Positions 1 through 5,371 of a stretch of 5,371 bases of DNA are shown here, piece by piece. The DNA comes from Betaproteobacteria bacterium (GTDB taxonomy: Bacteria > Pseudomonadota > Gammaproteobacteria > Burkholderiales > Rhodocyclaceae): assembly GCA_028868235.1 (NCBI GenBank), contig JAGWUW010000201.1, forward strand, positions 1 to 5,371, written 5' to 3'. The notes under the pieces are model-generated. The model made no database searches. It was not told the origin of the DNA and saw nothing but the letters and a program-made list of their open reading frames with translations. The position numbers and the translations under genes were made by a program. Each line of letters begins with the position of its first letter. Position 1 is the first letter of the stretch.

Positions 1-594
1 GTCGAGGAAGAGGTTGTAGCCGCGCTCGGCCTTGCTGGCGATGGCCGGGTGCAGGTGATGATCGCCCTGCAATTGACGGGTTAGCCAGAAAATGTCATCG
101 ACCTTGCCGGAGAGCAATTCGAGCTCAATTTCGCAGATGGGCAGACGTTTCCCACGGCTTTCGATCCAACCGCGGTCAATCGCTAGTTCGATTAGTGATT
201 CGCCGAAGGGAACATGCCATATCTGGCGCTTGAAATCGGTGGTGAACACCGGCTCCAGCTGATCAATACGTGCTTCGAGAAAGTTGCGGAATTCGACGTT
301 GTCGACATGGCTGAAATCGAAGGTGCCCGGCGTGGCCAGGGTTTCCCATTCGCTGCGCATGGCTAGCCCGCCGCTGGCCGGCTCGGCGGACTTGACGGTG
401 CATAGCCATTGCCAGCCTTTCTTGCGGAAACGGACGGCGATGCGGCGTTCGTGCAGTTCCAATTTGGGCGTGTCGAAATAGGTGTTGAGCAGGTGCTGGC
501 GTTGTGAAGCAATATTGGCAAGCAGCGGATGTTTGGCTAATTGCCTGGCGGCTTTGGGGTTCAACTGCAGTTTGAGTTCAATTTCGGTACTCAT
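1..594 (-). CDS. CYTH-domain inorganic triphosphatase, YgiF-like (3' part missing)
   Basis: This is the first 198 codons of a gene that runs off the left edge; the reading frame is open to base 1. The start ATG (592-594) has an AGGAGT ribosome binding site six bases upstream. Seen in the sequence: the CYTH signature ExExK (E4, E6, K8), the segment NTYFDTPKLEL at residues 37-47, the arginines of AVRFRKK (R55, R57), ICEIELELLSG at 153-163 and SKAERGY at 187-193. These tunnel-lining charged residues bind triphosphate and divalent metal in the family. The ICEIELELLSG and SKAERGY blocks closely resemble E. coli YgiF, an inorganic triphosphatase with a C-terminal CHAD domain. The window ends about where the CYTH domain should end, so a CHAD domain downstream is expected but not seen. 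The gene lies three bases after lapD and is probably translated with it. Family assignment is firm; substrate and full domain layout are inferred. Confidence 0.88.
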   Translation of the reverse strand, partial: MSTEIELKLQLNPKAARQLAKHPLLANIASQRQHLLNTYFDTPKLELHERRIAVRFRKKGWQWLCTVKSAEPASGGLAMRSEWETLATPGTFDFSHVDNVEFRNFLEARIDQLEPVFTTDFKRQIWHVPFGESLIELAIDRGWIESRGKRLPICEIELELLSGKVDDIFWLTRQLQGDHHLHPAIASKAERGYNLFLD

Positions 595-597
595 TGA

Positions 598-2511
598 TCA
601 ACTCCTCGGGACAGCCGGGCCGGTGGCGCCGTCGAAACCGAGTTCGGGTAGGGTGGCGAGTTCTTCCGGTGTCTGGACGCCTTCGGCGATGACGGTCAGG
701 CCGATGTTGTGGGCGATGCTGCACAGCCCTTTCAGGAAGGCCTGGTTGCCGCTCTGGCTCTCAATGGCACGGATGAAGCTGCCGTCGACCTTCAGGTAAT
801 CCAGTCCCATGCCGTGTAGGCGGCCGATTTCACTGAATTGGCGACCGAAGTGCTCGATGCCGAGGCGGCAACCGAGCGGTCGCAAGGCGTCACAGAAGGC
901 CTGAAAGGCCGGGAAGTGCTGAAAAACGCCAACTTCGGATATTTCCAGCCATAGACGCGTGGCCAAGTCCTTACGGCTGCCGATCAGGGCGAGGAGTCGG
1001 GCGCGGAAGGCGGCATCGATGATCGACTCGCCGGACAGATTGACGGCCACGGCTGAAGCACCGGCAGTGATGCGTTCGAGGGCGAGGCGGGCAGCCGCAA
1101 GGTCGAGTTCGGTAGTCATCGCCAGGCGCGAGGCCATCGGCATGAAACTGCCGGCAGCCAGCCATTCGCCGTCTTCGGCAGCCTGAAGGCGCAGCGGACA
1201 TTCGAGATGGAGAAGCTGACCGCCACTGCCGGCGACGGGGAATTCGATCAGGCGCAGACGTTGTGAACGGATGGCGCCGTCGAGCAGTTTTTTCCAATCG
1301 GCGTTCGTTGTCGCTTGCTGGTCTTGCTGGCTGTCGGCTTGCTGCCAGGCAAGCCCGCTCTGGTTTTCTGCGGCAGCTAGCGCCGTGTCAACGCGTGAAA
1401 GAAGGTTGCCGACCGATTGTCCGTGCAAGTAGGTGCCGCTGGCGATATGGCCGATCCGTTCGCTGTCGATCAGGCCGGCAGCAACAAGGTCATTGAGCAG
1501 GCGCAGCAGCTTCTCGGCAAACGGCGCTGCATCCCTCGCGCCGGGAATTAGGAGGGCGAAATCGGCACCATTAAGGCGGGCTGCCGCCGCATTCGGAGTT
1601 GCGCTGACAATGTCGACAAGTGCTTGGCCGACGCGGTGCAGCAATTCGTCGGCCATTTCCCGTCCGGCCCGCCGGTTTATGCCGGCCAGATCAGCTAGGC
1701 GAAGCATGAGCAGGGCGCCGTACGGCGCCGCATCATCATCGCTGAGTGCGGAGGCAAGTTGGTTCATGAAGAAAGCCCGATTGGAGAGGCCGGTCAGGGC
1801 GTCGAGATTGGCTTCGCGGCGTACCTGTTCGAGACGGGTGGCTTCCTCGGCAAACATGGCTTTCAGGCGGTCAACCATGGTATTCATGGCACCGGCGACG
1901 CTTTTCAATTCAGGTGTTTCCGGTTCGGCGATGCTGATGAACCGGCGCTCGCTGATGGCCTGCGCTTGCCCGACGACAGCATCGAGTGGTCGCTTGATCC
2001 GGCGCAGCAGTTGCATGCCGAGCAGGCCCATGAGGCCGCCGGCGACCGCGAACCAACCGAGCAGCTTGAAAGCACCGCTCCACAGCTCCTGGTAGGCAAA
2101 GTGATTGTGGCTGATCAGTTCGATGGTGGCAAACTGGTTCCAGCCACTGCTGATCTGTGCCAGACCTGGTGCCGAGGCAATCGGGAAGAGGCGGACAAAC
2201 CAGTCGGGGACGTTACCCGCGACTGGCGGACTGCTCTTTTCGATCATCGTCTTGCCGTTTGGGTCGGTCAGGCGGATCAGTCCGTACTGGCCGCTATCAA
2301 AGATGGCAGCAACTTGCAGTTCGATAGTGATCGGGTCCTTGTCGAGCTGCGAGATGGCCAGGGCGAGCGACGCGGCGTTGTCATTGTTCTTGATCGCCAG
2401 TTGCTGTTCCAGATAGTGGCGCGCCGTCAGCATGCTGGCCAGGAAGCTGCCGGCGAAGGCGATGACGGTACTGGCGATGACTGCAAGCCAGATTTGTCGG
2501 AAAAGGGACAT
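598..2511 (-). CDS. lapD: LapD: cyclic-di-GMP receptor with degenerate GGDEF and EAL domains
   Basis: The protein has 637 residues. The order is: membrane helix about 7-29; periplasmic LapD/MoxY-type sensor about 30-148; second helix about 149-169; HAMP about 170-222; a signalling helix; GGDEF-like domain about 235-390 (LDALTGLSNR at 236-245); EAL-like domain about 405-637. Both enzyme domains look inactive. The GGDEF site reads NGADF (314-318) with no RxxD inhibitory site, the EAL motif reads ECPL (437-440), and the usual DDFG is EHFG (553-556). KVDGSFI (574-580), AEGVQT and the ending GFDGATGP are typical of LapD. In the known system, cytoplasmic cyclic-di-GMP bound to the EAL domain makes the periplasmic domain capture LapG and protect the surface adhesin. 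W124 in the periplasmic domain may be the tryptophan that inserts into LapG; that is an inference from position. The start has a GAGGTAA site six bases upstream. lapG lies directly upstream, which strongly supports the call. Confidence 0.93.
   Translation of the reverse strand: MSLFRQIWLAVIASTVIAFAGSFLASMLTARHYLEQQLAIKNNDNAASLALAISQLDKDPITIELQVAAIFDSGQYGLIRLTDPNGKTMIEKSSPPVAGNVPDWFVRLFPIASAPGLAQISSGWNQFATIELISHNHFAYQELWSGAFKLLGWFAVAGGLMGLLGMQLLRRIKRPLDAVVGQAQAISERRFISIAEPETPELKSVAGAMNTMVDRLKAMFAEEATRLEQVRREANLDALTGLSNRAFFMNQLASALSDDDAAPYGALLMLRLADLAGINRRAGREMADELLHRVGQALVDIVSATPNAAAARLNGADFALLIPGARDAAPFAEKLLRLLNDLVAAGLIDSERIGHIASGTYLHGQSVGNLLSRVDTALAAAENQSGLAWQQADSQQDQQATTNADWKKLLDGAIRSQRLRLIEFPVAGSGGQLLHLECPLRLQAAEDGEWLAAGSFMPMASRLAMTTELDLAAARLALERITAGASAVAVNLSGESIIDAAFRARLLALIGSRKDLATRLWLEISEVGVFQHFPAFQAFCDALRPLGCRLGIEHFGRQFSEIGRLHGMGLDYLKVDGSFIRAIESQSGNQAFLKGLCSIAHNIGLTVIAEGVQTPEELATLPELGFDGATGPAVPRS
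601..606 (-). promoter_or_regulatory. Ribosome binding site of the CYTH gene
   Basis: AGGAGT on the minus strand lies six bases before the ATG at 592-594, inside the last codons of lapD, whose TGA is at 598-600. The placement supports this start and suggests translational coupling with lapD. Confidence 0.7.
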
Positions 2512-2517
2512 GTTCGG

Positions 2518-2524
2518 TTACCTC
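2518..2524 (-). promoter_or_regulatory. Ribosome binding site of lapD
   Basis: GAGGTAA on the minus strand lies six bases before the lapD ATG (2509-2511) and overlaps the lapG stop codon (2523-2525). This supports coupled translation of LapG and LapD. Confidence 0.65.
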
Positions 2525-3197
2525 ACTGGAAGCCTTCGGCGCGTGCCCGGGCCTGCAAGTCCTGCCAGCGGGACAGGTTACTCTTGCTGGACGTATTGCC
2601 GGTGCCCATCCACAGGCCGGCGCCGTTGAAACTGAAAATCGGAAGAAGGTCGCGACGCTGCGATGCTGGGACGAGATTGGGATTCAGATTGTCGAGAATG
2701 ATCGGGTCGGCAGTTGGTGTCGGGTAGTAGGCAAGCACCATGTGGGCGATCTGGATCGTCGTGCCCAAACTGTTTTGCGCGGCTTTGACGTAAACCAGCC
2801 GTAGTTTGTTGATCGGGATGCCGAGTTCAAGCAGCGAGTAGTACTTGGCGATCGAATAATCTTCGCAATCTCCCCGCCCCTGGCCGATCAGTTCGATGGG
2901 GGTGGCCCAGTAATCGCTCTGGCCCCAGATTGAGATATCGTCGTCGAACGCGATGCGACGATTGAAGAAGTCGTTGACGCGTTTGAGCTTGTCGTTTTCA
3001 GAGAGATTGCGTCCGTCGCTGACTACATGCTGCCATTCGCGCAGTAGTGCGACTCGTTCTTGACCGAAGCGGCTGATCAGCAGTTGCTGGAGTTGTTCAA
3101 AATCCCAGCCCAGCGCACTAGGCAAGCCGTTCAGCCAGAAGCTGAGGATGGCTGCGGCGGCGACCAGCAGGCGGAGAGTAGTGGTTCGGTTTGGCAA
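2523..3197 (-). CDS. lapG: LapG: periplasmic calcium-dependent cysteine protease of surface adhesins
   Basis: The protein has 224 residues and belongs to the bacterial transglutaminase-like cysteine proteinase family. A signal peptide is visible: arginines at 4 and 9, then a hydrophobic run at about 10-29, with cleavage likely near SALG/W. The catalytic triad is C111 in GRGDCEDYSIAKYYSL, H152 in AHMVLAYY and D169 in ILDNLN. D110 and E112, flanking the cysteine, match the known calcium ligands. DYWATPIEL (95-103) and FSFNGAGLW (188-196) are also family blocks. In characterised systems LapG cuts a large adhesin near its N-terminus and releases it when LapD lacks cyclic-di-GMP. lapD follows after 11 bases. 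The start is unusual: the only usable in-frame start giving a signal peptide is TTG at 3195-3197, with no purine-rich site before it (the preceding bases are GACGCCTCC). The next in-frame stop upstream is at 3258-3260, with no ATG or GTG between. An ATG at 3239-3241 is in another frame. Function is firm; the exact start is uncertain. Confidence 0.92.
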   Translation of the reverse strand: MPNRTTTLRLLVAAAAILSFWLNGLPSALGWDFEQLQQLLISRFGQERVALLREWQHVVSDGRNLSENDKLKRVNDFFNRRIAFDDDISIWGQSDYWATPIELIGQGRGDCEDYSIAKYYSLLELGIPINKLRLVYVKAAQNSLGTTIQIAHMVLAYYPTPTADPIILDNLNPNLVPASQRRDLLPIFSFNGAGLWMGTGNTSSKSNLSRWQDLQARARAEGFQ

Positions 3198-3267
3198 GGA
3201 GGCGTCAGGTCGAGGCTTGAACGAACAAGGGATACGGGCATGGCAGCGGTACGACGACTACGCCGGG

Positions 3268-3273
3268 ATTATC
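3268..3273 (-). promoter_or_regulatory. Possible -10 element for a lapG-lapD promoter
   Basis: The 149-base gap between the regulator stop and lapG has no hairpin followed by a T-run that would serve as a terminator. The only promoter-like element is GATAAT (minus strand), five of six matches to TATAAT, about 70 bases before the lapG TTG. The 17-base-spaced position upstream reads CTCCCT, which is a poor -35 box. The lap genes may instead be read through from the regulator gene. Weak support only. Confidence 0.2.
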
Positions 3274-3346
3274 ACTCATGGTCGGGGAAAAGGGAGGGTG
3301 GCCCGGAGTCCCGCTGGAGCAGGAAAGATGAATGTTCCGTAGCTGC

Positions 3347-4054
3347 TCAGTGGCTGCTCGTTACGTCGGCGACAAAGACGTAGCCCTGCGAGCGCAAGGT
3401 CTTGATAAAGCTGCAGCCGTCTGCCCGCTTGCCAAGGGCACGGCGAATCTGGCTGACATGTACATCGATAATTCGGTCGTAAGGCATATATTCGCGATTG
3501 AGGATGCGCGACAGGTATTCGCGTGATAGCGGTTTGAAGGGGTGTTCGAGAAAGGTGTGCAGCAGGGTGTAACCGGGGCCGCCGAGCGCGGCTGAGGCAC
3601 TGTCGGAGCGTGTCAATTCGCGGGTTGCCGTATTCAAGGTCCACTCGCCGAAATGCAGCCGGCGTATCTCGTCGCGGGGGATTGGCGTTGCGTGCCGGGT
3701 GCGCCGCAGCAAGCTAAGGACACGTGCCAGCAGTTCGCGCATGTTGCACGGCTTGGGCAGGAAGTCATCGGCGCCGCTCTCAATACCGGCGATGCGTTCG
3801 ATTTCGTCCGAACGGGTCGAATGGATCAGGACGGGGAGATCGGATGTCTGTCGAAACTGGCGCAGCAGTTCGAGTCCGTCGCCATCGGGCAGGCTAAGGT
3901 CGAGGATCATGATGTCCGGCCCCCGCTCTAACTGCTGCCACATGGCAGCACCAGTCTCGGCGTGGATGCTTTCGATACCGGCAGTGGCCAGGGTGGAACT
4001 CAGTGCACGGCAGGTGCCGGGATCGTTTTGAACGATAAGCGCAGTCTGGCGCAT
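3347..4054 (-). CDS. OmpR/PhoB-family response regulator with an atypical receiver pocket
   Basis: The protein has 235 residues: a receiver at about 3-118 and a winged-helix DNA-binding domain at about 131-231. The phospho-acceptor is D52 in ILDLSLPDGDGL; the switch residue aligns with S79 in VLIHSTR and the conserved lysine is K101 in FLPKP. The recognition helix lies in PYDRIIDVHVSQIRRALG (191-208) and the wing in IKTLRSQGYVFVADV (217-231). The acidic pair that holds magnesium (E9/D10 in PhoB) is replaced by Q9 and N10 in LIVQND, leaving only D11. The receiver may therefore phosphorylate poorly or act without phosphate. The start of the DNA-binding domain is also unusual: LGGPGY stands where families usually have L(T/S)xxE(F/Y). 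The ATG at 4052-4054 is chosen because an in-frame TGA lies 12 bases upstream of it; an AGAGGTGA site (4067-4074) lies 12 bases before the ATG, a little far. No histidine kinase is in the window. Control of the lap genes is suggested only by position. Confidence 0.88.
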   Translation of the reverse strand: MRQTALIVQNDPGTCRALSSTLATAGIESIHAETGAAMWQQLERGPDIMILDLSLPDGDGLELLRQFRQTSDLPVLIHSTRSDEIERIAGIESGADDFLPKPCNMRELLARVLSLLRRTRHATPIPRDEIRRLHFGEWTLNTATRELTRSDSASAALGGPGYTLLHTFLEHPFKPLSREYLSRILNREYMPYDRIIDVHVSQIRRALGKRADGCSFIKTLRSQGYVFVADVTSSH

Positions 4055-4083
4055 GGTTTTTGTAATTCACCTCTGAAGCGCTG

Positions 4084-4105
4084 ATTGTAGTCGAATGTAA
4101 ACAAT
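4084..4105. promoter_or_regulatory. Candidate operator/promoter upstream of the response regulator
   Basis: This 22-base imperfect dyad has perfect outer arms ATTGT and ACAAT and one further symmetric match. Its left arm, read on the minus strand, is TACAAT (4084-4089), five of six matches to a -10 box and 30 bases before the regulator ATG. The matching -35 position is poor (CCATCC at 17-base spacing), as expected for an activated promoter or for chance. Location in an AT-rich gap upstream of a winged-helix regulator makes autoregulation plausible but unproven. Confidence 0.3.
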
Positions 4106-4113
4106 AGGATGGG

Positions 4114-4129
4114 ATTAAATACTTTTAAT
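4114..4129. repeat. Short AT-rich inverted repeat
   Basis: ATTAAA and TTTAAT form a perfect six-base inverted repeat around TACT. No T-run follows a GC stem, so it is not a terminator. It sits 60 to 75 bases upstream of the regulator ATG and just before the receiver-like relic, so it may be a protein-binding site or upstream AT-rich promoter element; chance is possible in such AT-rich sequence. Confidence 0.3.
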
Positions 4130-4131
4130 TC

Positions 4132-4545
4132 ATGGGGCTTTTCGGCGAGAAAATACGCGGCTATCTGGGTTCCTGGATATGAAATTGGAATTTCCGCCAG
4201 CCTTGTGTCTATTCCTCATACACAGGATGGTTTTGACCTCATCAGTACGTCTTGCTTCTAGGGAGTGCCAAATGCGGACTATATTGCGTAGGAGGCTCTT
4301 CGGCAGGGCTCTGCTCGATGCCGAGATACCTGCCCTAGATGGCGGCGAGGTCTGTGCTGTCATCCGGCAAATGTATGGAGCAGATTTCCCCATTGTCCTG
4401 ATTACCCAGCGTAACGATCCCGATTCTATCGGCCGAGTCCTGGCACACCCAGACGTTGATATCAGGATGCCACTCGACCCCACATCCTGGCGTGCCAGGT
4501 TACGCAACTTGTGCGAAGCGATCTCCTTGCCTATTCCGCCATCTG
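4132..4545 (+). pseudogene. Decayed receiver (CheY-like) domain
   Basis: Pieces of a receiver domain appear in three successive plus-strand frames. The first (4132-4179) gives MGLFGEKIRGYLGSWI and then TGA. The second (4181-4258) gives EIGISASLVSIPHTQDGFDL and ends in TAG at 4259-4261; it resembles the second strand and helix of a receiver. The third, from about 4308, gives ALLDAEIPALDGGEVCAVIR, then FPIVLITQR and a C-terminal helix near SWRARLRNLCEAI. The aspartate at 4317-4319 matches a phospho-acceptor, and the threonine of LITQR lies 29 residues later, as expected. The conserved lysine before proline is methionine (RMP). The first receiver strand is not intact; in-frame ALIVVE at 4078-4095 may be a remnant of it but is followed by stops. 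The third frame stays open into the next gene, so the original 3' end is unknown. It may have been a stand-alone regulator or part of a hybrid kinase. A sequencing shift is an alternative to true decay, though several would be needed. Confidence 0.55.
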
Positions 4546-4609
4546 GCCTGCGTCGGCTTGTGGCAGAATCGGGGAAATATCGGTCGGGATATGTTCAGCC
4601 GATGCCAAC

Positions 4610-4616
4610 AAGGGGG
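4610..4616 (+). promoter_or_regulatory. Ribosome binding site of the DUF3124 gene
   Basis: AAGGGGG lies four bases before the ATG at 4621. It decides the start: an upstream in-frame ATG at 4456 would add 55 residues unlike the family, lie inside the receiver-like relic and bury the signal peptide. Confidence 0.65.
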
Positions 4617-4620
4617 AAGC

Positions 4621-5112
4621 ATGGGTTTTCGGATCGCTACGCGGAAGTTCATGGGCGGGCTGGCGCTGCTAACGCTGGTTTTGGGGGCCGCTGCCCAAGA
4701 GGCGCGCCCGTTGATCAAGGGGCAGACTCTCTACCTACCCATCTACTCGCATATGCTGTACGGCAACCTGGGCAAGAGCGGCAAGGCTTCCAACGTTCTG
4801 CTCTCGGCTTTGGTCAGTATTCGCAATACTGATGCCCGACGCCCATTGCGCGTGCTGTCCGCAAAGTATTTCGATACCAATGGCAAGCTGCTTGCCGAGC
4901 GTGTACCGACCCCGATGCTGATCCCACCGCTGGGCACGCTGGAGTTGTTCGTTGAACTGAATGATGCCTCCGGCGGCTCGGGGGCCAATTTCATCATCAA
5001 GTGGGATGCCGAGCAGCCGCTTAATCCGCCATTGGTCGAGTCGCTCCATGCCAACATGGATGGCGGCAAGGCGGTAATCTTCATGACGCAATCGGTACCC
5101 TTGGCCGAATGA
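4621..5112 (+). CDS. Exported DUF3124 family protein
   Basis: The protein has 163 residues. A signal peptide is clear: positive N-terminus (R4, R8, K9), hydrophobic stretch at about 12-22 and likely cleavage at AAA/QE (25/26), so the mature protein is periplasmic or secreted; no lipobox cysteine is present. The body matches DUF3124: YLPIYSHMLYGN (38-49), VSIRNTDARRPLRV (65-78), KYFDTNGKLL (82-91), the proline-rich LIPPLGTLE, and SGGSGANFIIKW (117-128), which is the most characteristic block. The family has no established function; its strand-rich pattern suggests a small beta-sandwich fold, which is inference. The stop TGA overlaps the ATG of the downstream potassium channel gene in an ATGA arrangement, so the two are probably made together. 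No clear sigma-70 promoter was found directly upstream. Confidence 0.88.
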   Translation: MGFRIATRKFMGGLALLTLVLGAAAQEARPLIKGQTLYLPIYSHMLYGNLGKSGKASNVLLSALVSIRNTDARRPLRVLSAKYFDTNGKLLAERVPTPMLIPPLGTLELFVELNDASGGSGANFIIKWDAEQPLNPPLVESLHANMDGGKAVIFMTQSVPLAE

Positions 5113-5371
5113 GCGAAGGCGACGGCATGGGGCCGATCAAGACGCTGCAGACCGGTTATATCGTCCGGCTGCTTTACTTCGCCATCGGTGCGCTGGTGTT
5201 CGTGCATATGTTCGGCACCATTGGTTACATGGTGCTCACCGAGCACAAATACTCTTGGTTCGATTGTTTCTACATGACCTTTATCACCGTGGCCACTATC
5301 GGCTTCGGCGAAATCATCGACATGTCCAGCAACCAGCCGGCGCGGATATTGACTGTCATTATTGGCATTCT
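5109..5371 (+). CDS. Two-helix potassium channel, N-terminal part (3' end missing)
   Basis: The gene runs off the right edge after 87 codons. The visible part is a classic ion-channel pore module: first membrane helix at about 19-43, pore helix SWFDCFYMTFITVA (49-62), selectivity filter TIGFG (63-67, the usual TVGYG) followed by E68, and the beginning of the second helix at about 79. It should be an inner-membrane potassium channel. Many bacterial relatives carry a cytoplasmic RCK/TrkA-N domain after the pore, which would lie outside the window. The ATG at 5109 overlaps the DUF3124 stop. A second in-frame ATG at 5127 has a better ribosome binding site (GAAGG at 5115-5119, seven bases upstream) and would remove six residues without touching any membrane segment, so either start is possible. 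Confidence 0.87.
   Translation, partial: MSEGDGMGPIKTLQTGYIVRLLYFAIGALVFVHMFGTIGYMVLTEHKYSWFDCFYMTFITVATIGFGEIIDMSSNQPARILTVIIGI

Noticed and set aside
1433..2095. A 220-codon plus-strand open frame antisense to lapD.
   Set aside because: Its arginine-, serine- and alanine-rich composition is typical of an antisense shadow; no domain was recognised.
1759..2727. A 322-codon plus-strand open frame antisense to lapD and the end of lapG.
   Set aside because: It lies opposite a clearly recognised gene, has no ribosome binding site or recognisable domain, and is explained by GC-rich codon use in lapD.
3198..3346. Possible cyclic-di-GMP riboswitch or terminator before lapG.
   Set aside because: I could not find the conserved riboswitch core or a GC hairpin with a T-run on the minus strand; the gap holds only a weak -10-like element.
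4130..4507. A 125-codon minus-strand open frame in the gap between the regulator and the DUF3124 gene.
   Set aside because: No recognisable family and a shadow-like composition; the plus strand here carries receiver similarity instead.
4456..4620. Extended N-terminus for the DUF3124 protein from an upstream ATG.
   Set aside because: The extension is unlike the family and would hide the signal peptide; the ATG at 4621 has a strong ribosome binding site.
4055..4620. Insertion sequence or phage attachment scar as the cause of receiver decay.
   Set aside because: No terminal inverted repeats, target duplications or transposase fragments were visible; only short AT-rich dyads.
4743..5246. A 167-codon minus-strand open frame opposite DUF3124 and the channel gene.
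   Set aside because: Both plus-strand genes are strongly supported by family motifs, so this is a shadow frame.

Overview
The window reads as chromosomal DNA from a Gram-negative proteobacterium. Its moderately high GC content, codon use and gene families fit a betaproteobacterium of the Rhodocyclaceae/Dechloromonas type. That assignment is an inference from protein character, not from a marker gene.

Left part (1-4054, all minus strand; read right to left). An OmpR/PhoB-type response regulator (4054-3347) is followed after 149 bases by lapG (3197-2523), lapD (2511-598) and the first 198 codons of a CYTH-domain triphosphatase of the YgiF type (594-1, running off the left edge). lapG, lapD and the CYTH gene are packed with gaps of 11 and 3 bases, and each downstream ribosome binding site lies in or beside the upstream stop, so they look like one translationally coupled operon. 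LapD is an inner-membrane cyclic-di-GMP receptor with degenerate GGDEF and EAL motifs. LapG is the periplasmic calcium-dependent cysteine protease that LapD holds back. In characterised systems the pair decides whether a large surface adhesin stays on the cell, and hence whether a biofilm persists. No adhesin or type I exporter gene is in view.

Middle part (4055-4620). An AT-rich stretch with two short inverted repeats (4084-4129) is the likely control region upstream of the regulator. The rest, about 4132-4545 on the plus strand, contains what looks like a decayed receiver domain. Recognisable receiver pieces occur in successive reading frames, separated by stops and shifts, and the conserved lysine position is replaced by methionine.

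Right part (4621-5371, plus strand). A secreted or periplasmic DUF3124 protein (4621-5112) overlaps by four bases the start of a two-helix potassium channel (from 5109, cut by the right edge) with a TIGFG selectivity filter.

The main points for a second look are the intact regulator, which lacks both acidic residues of its metal-binding pocket; the receiver relic divergent to it; the absence of a conventional start signal for lapG; the coupling of a CYTH enzyme to the Lap switch; and the DUF3124/potassium channel pair.
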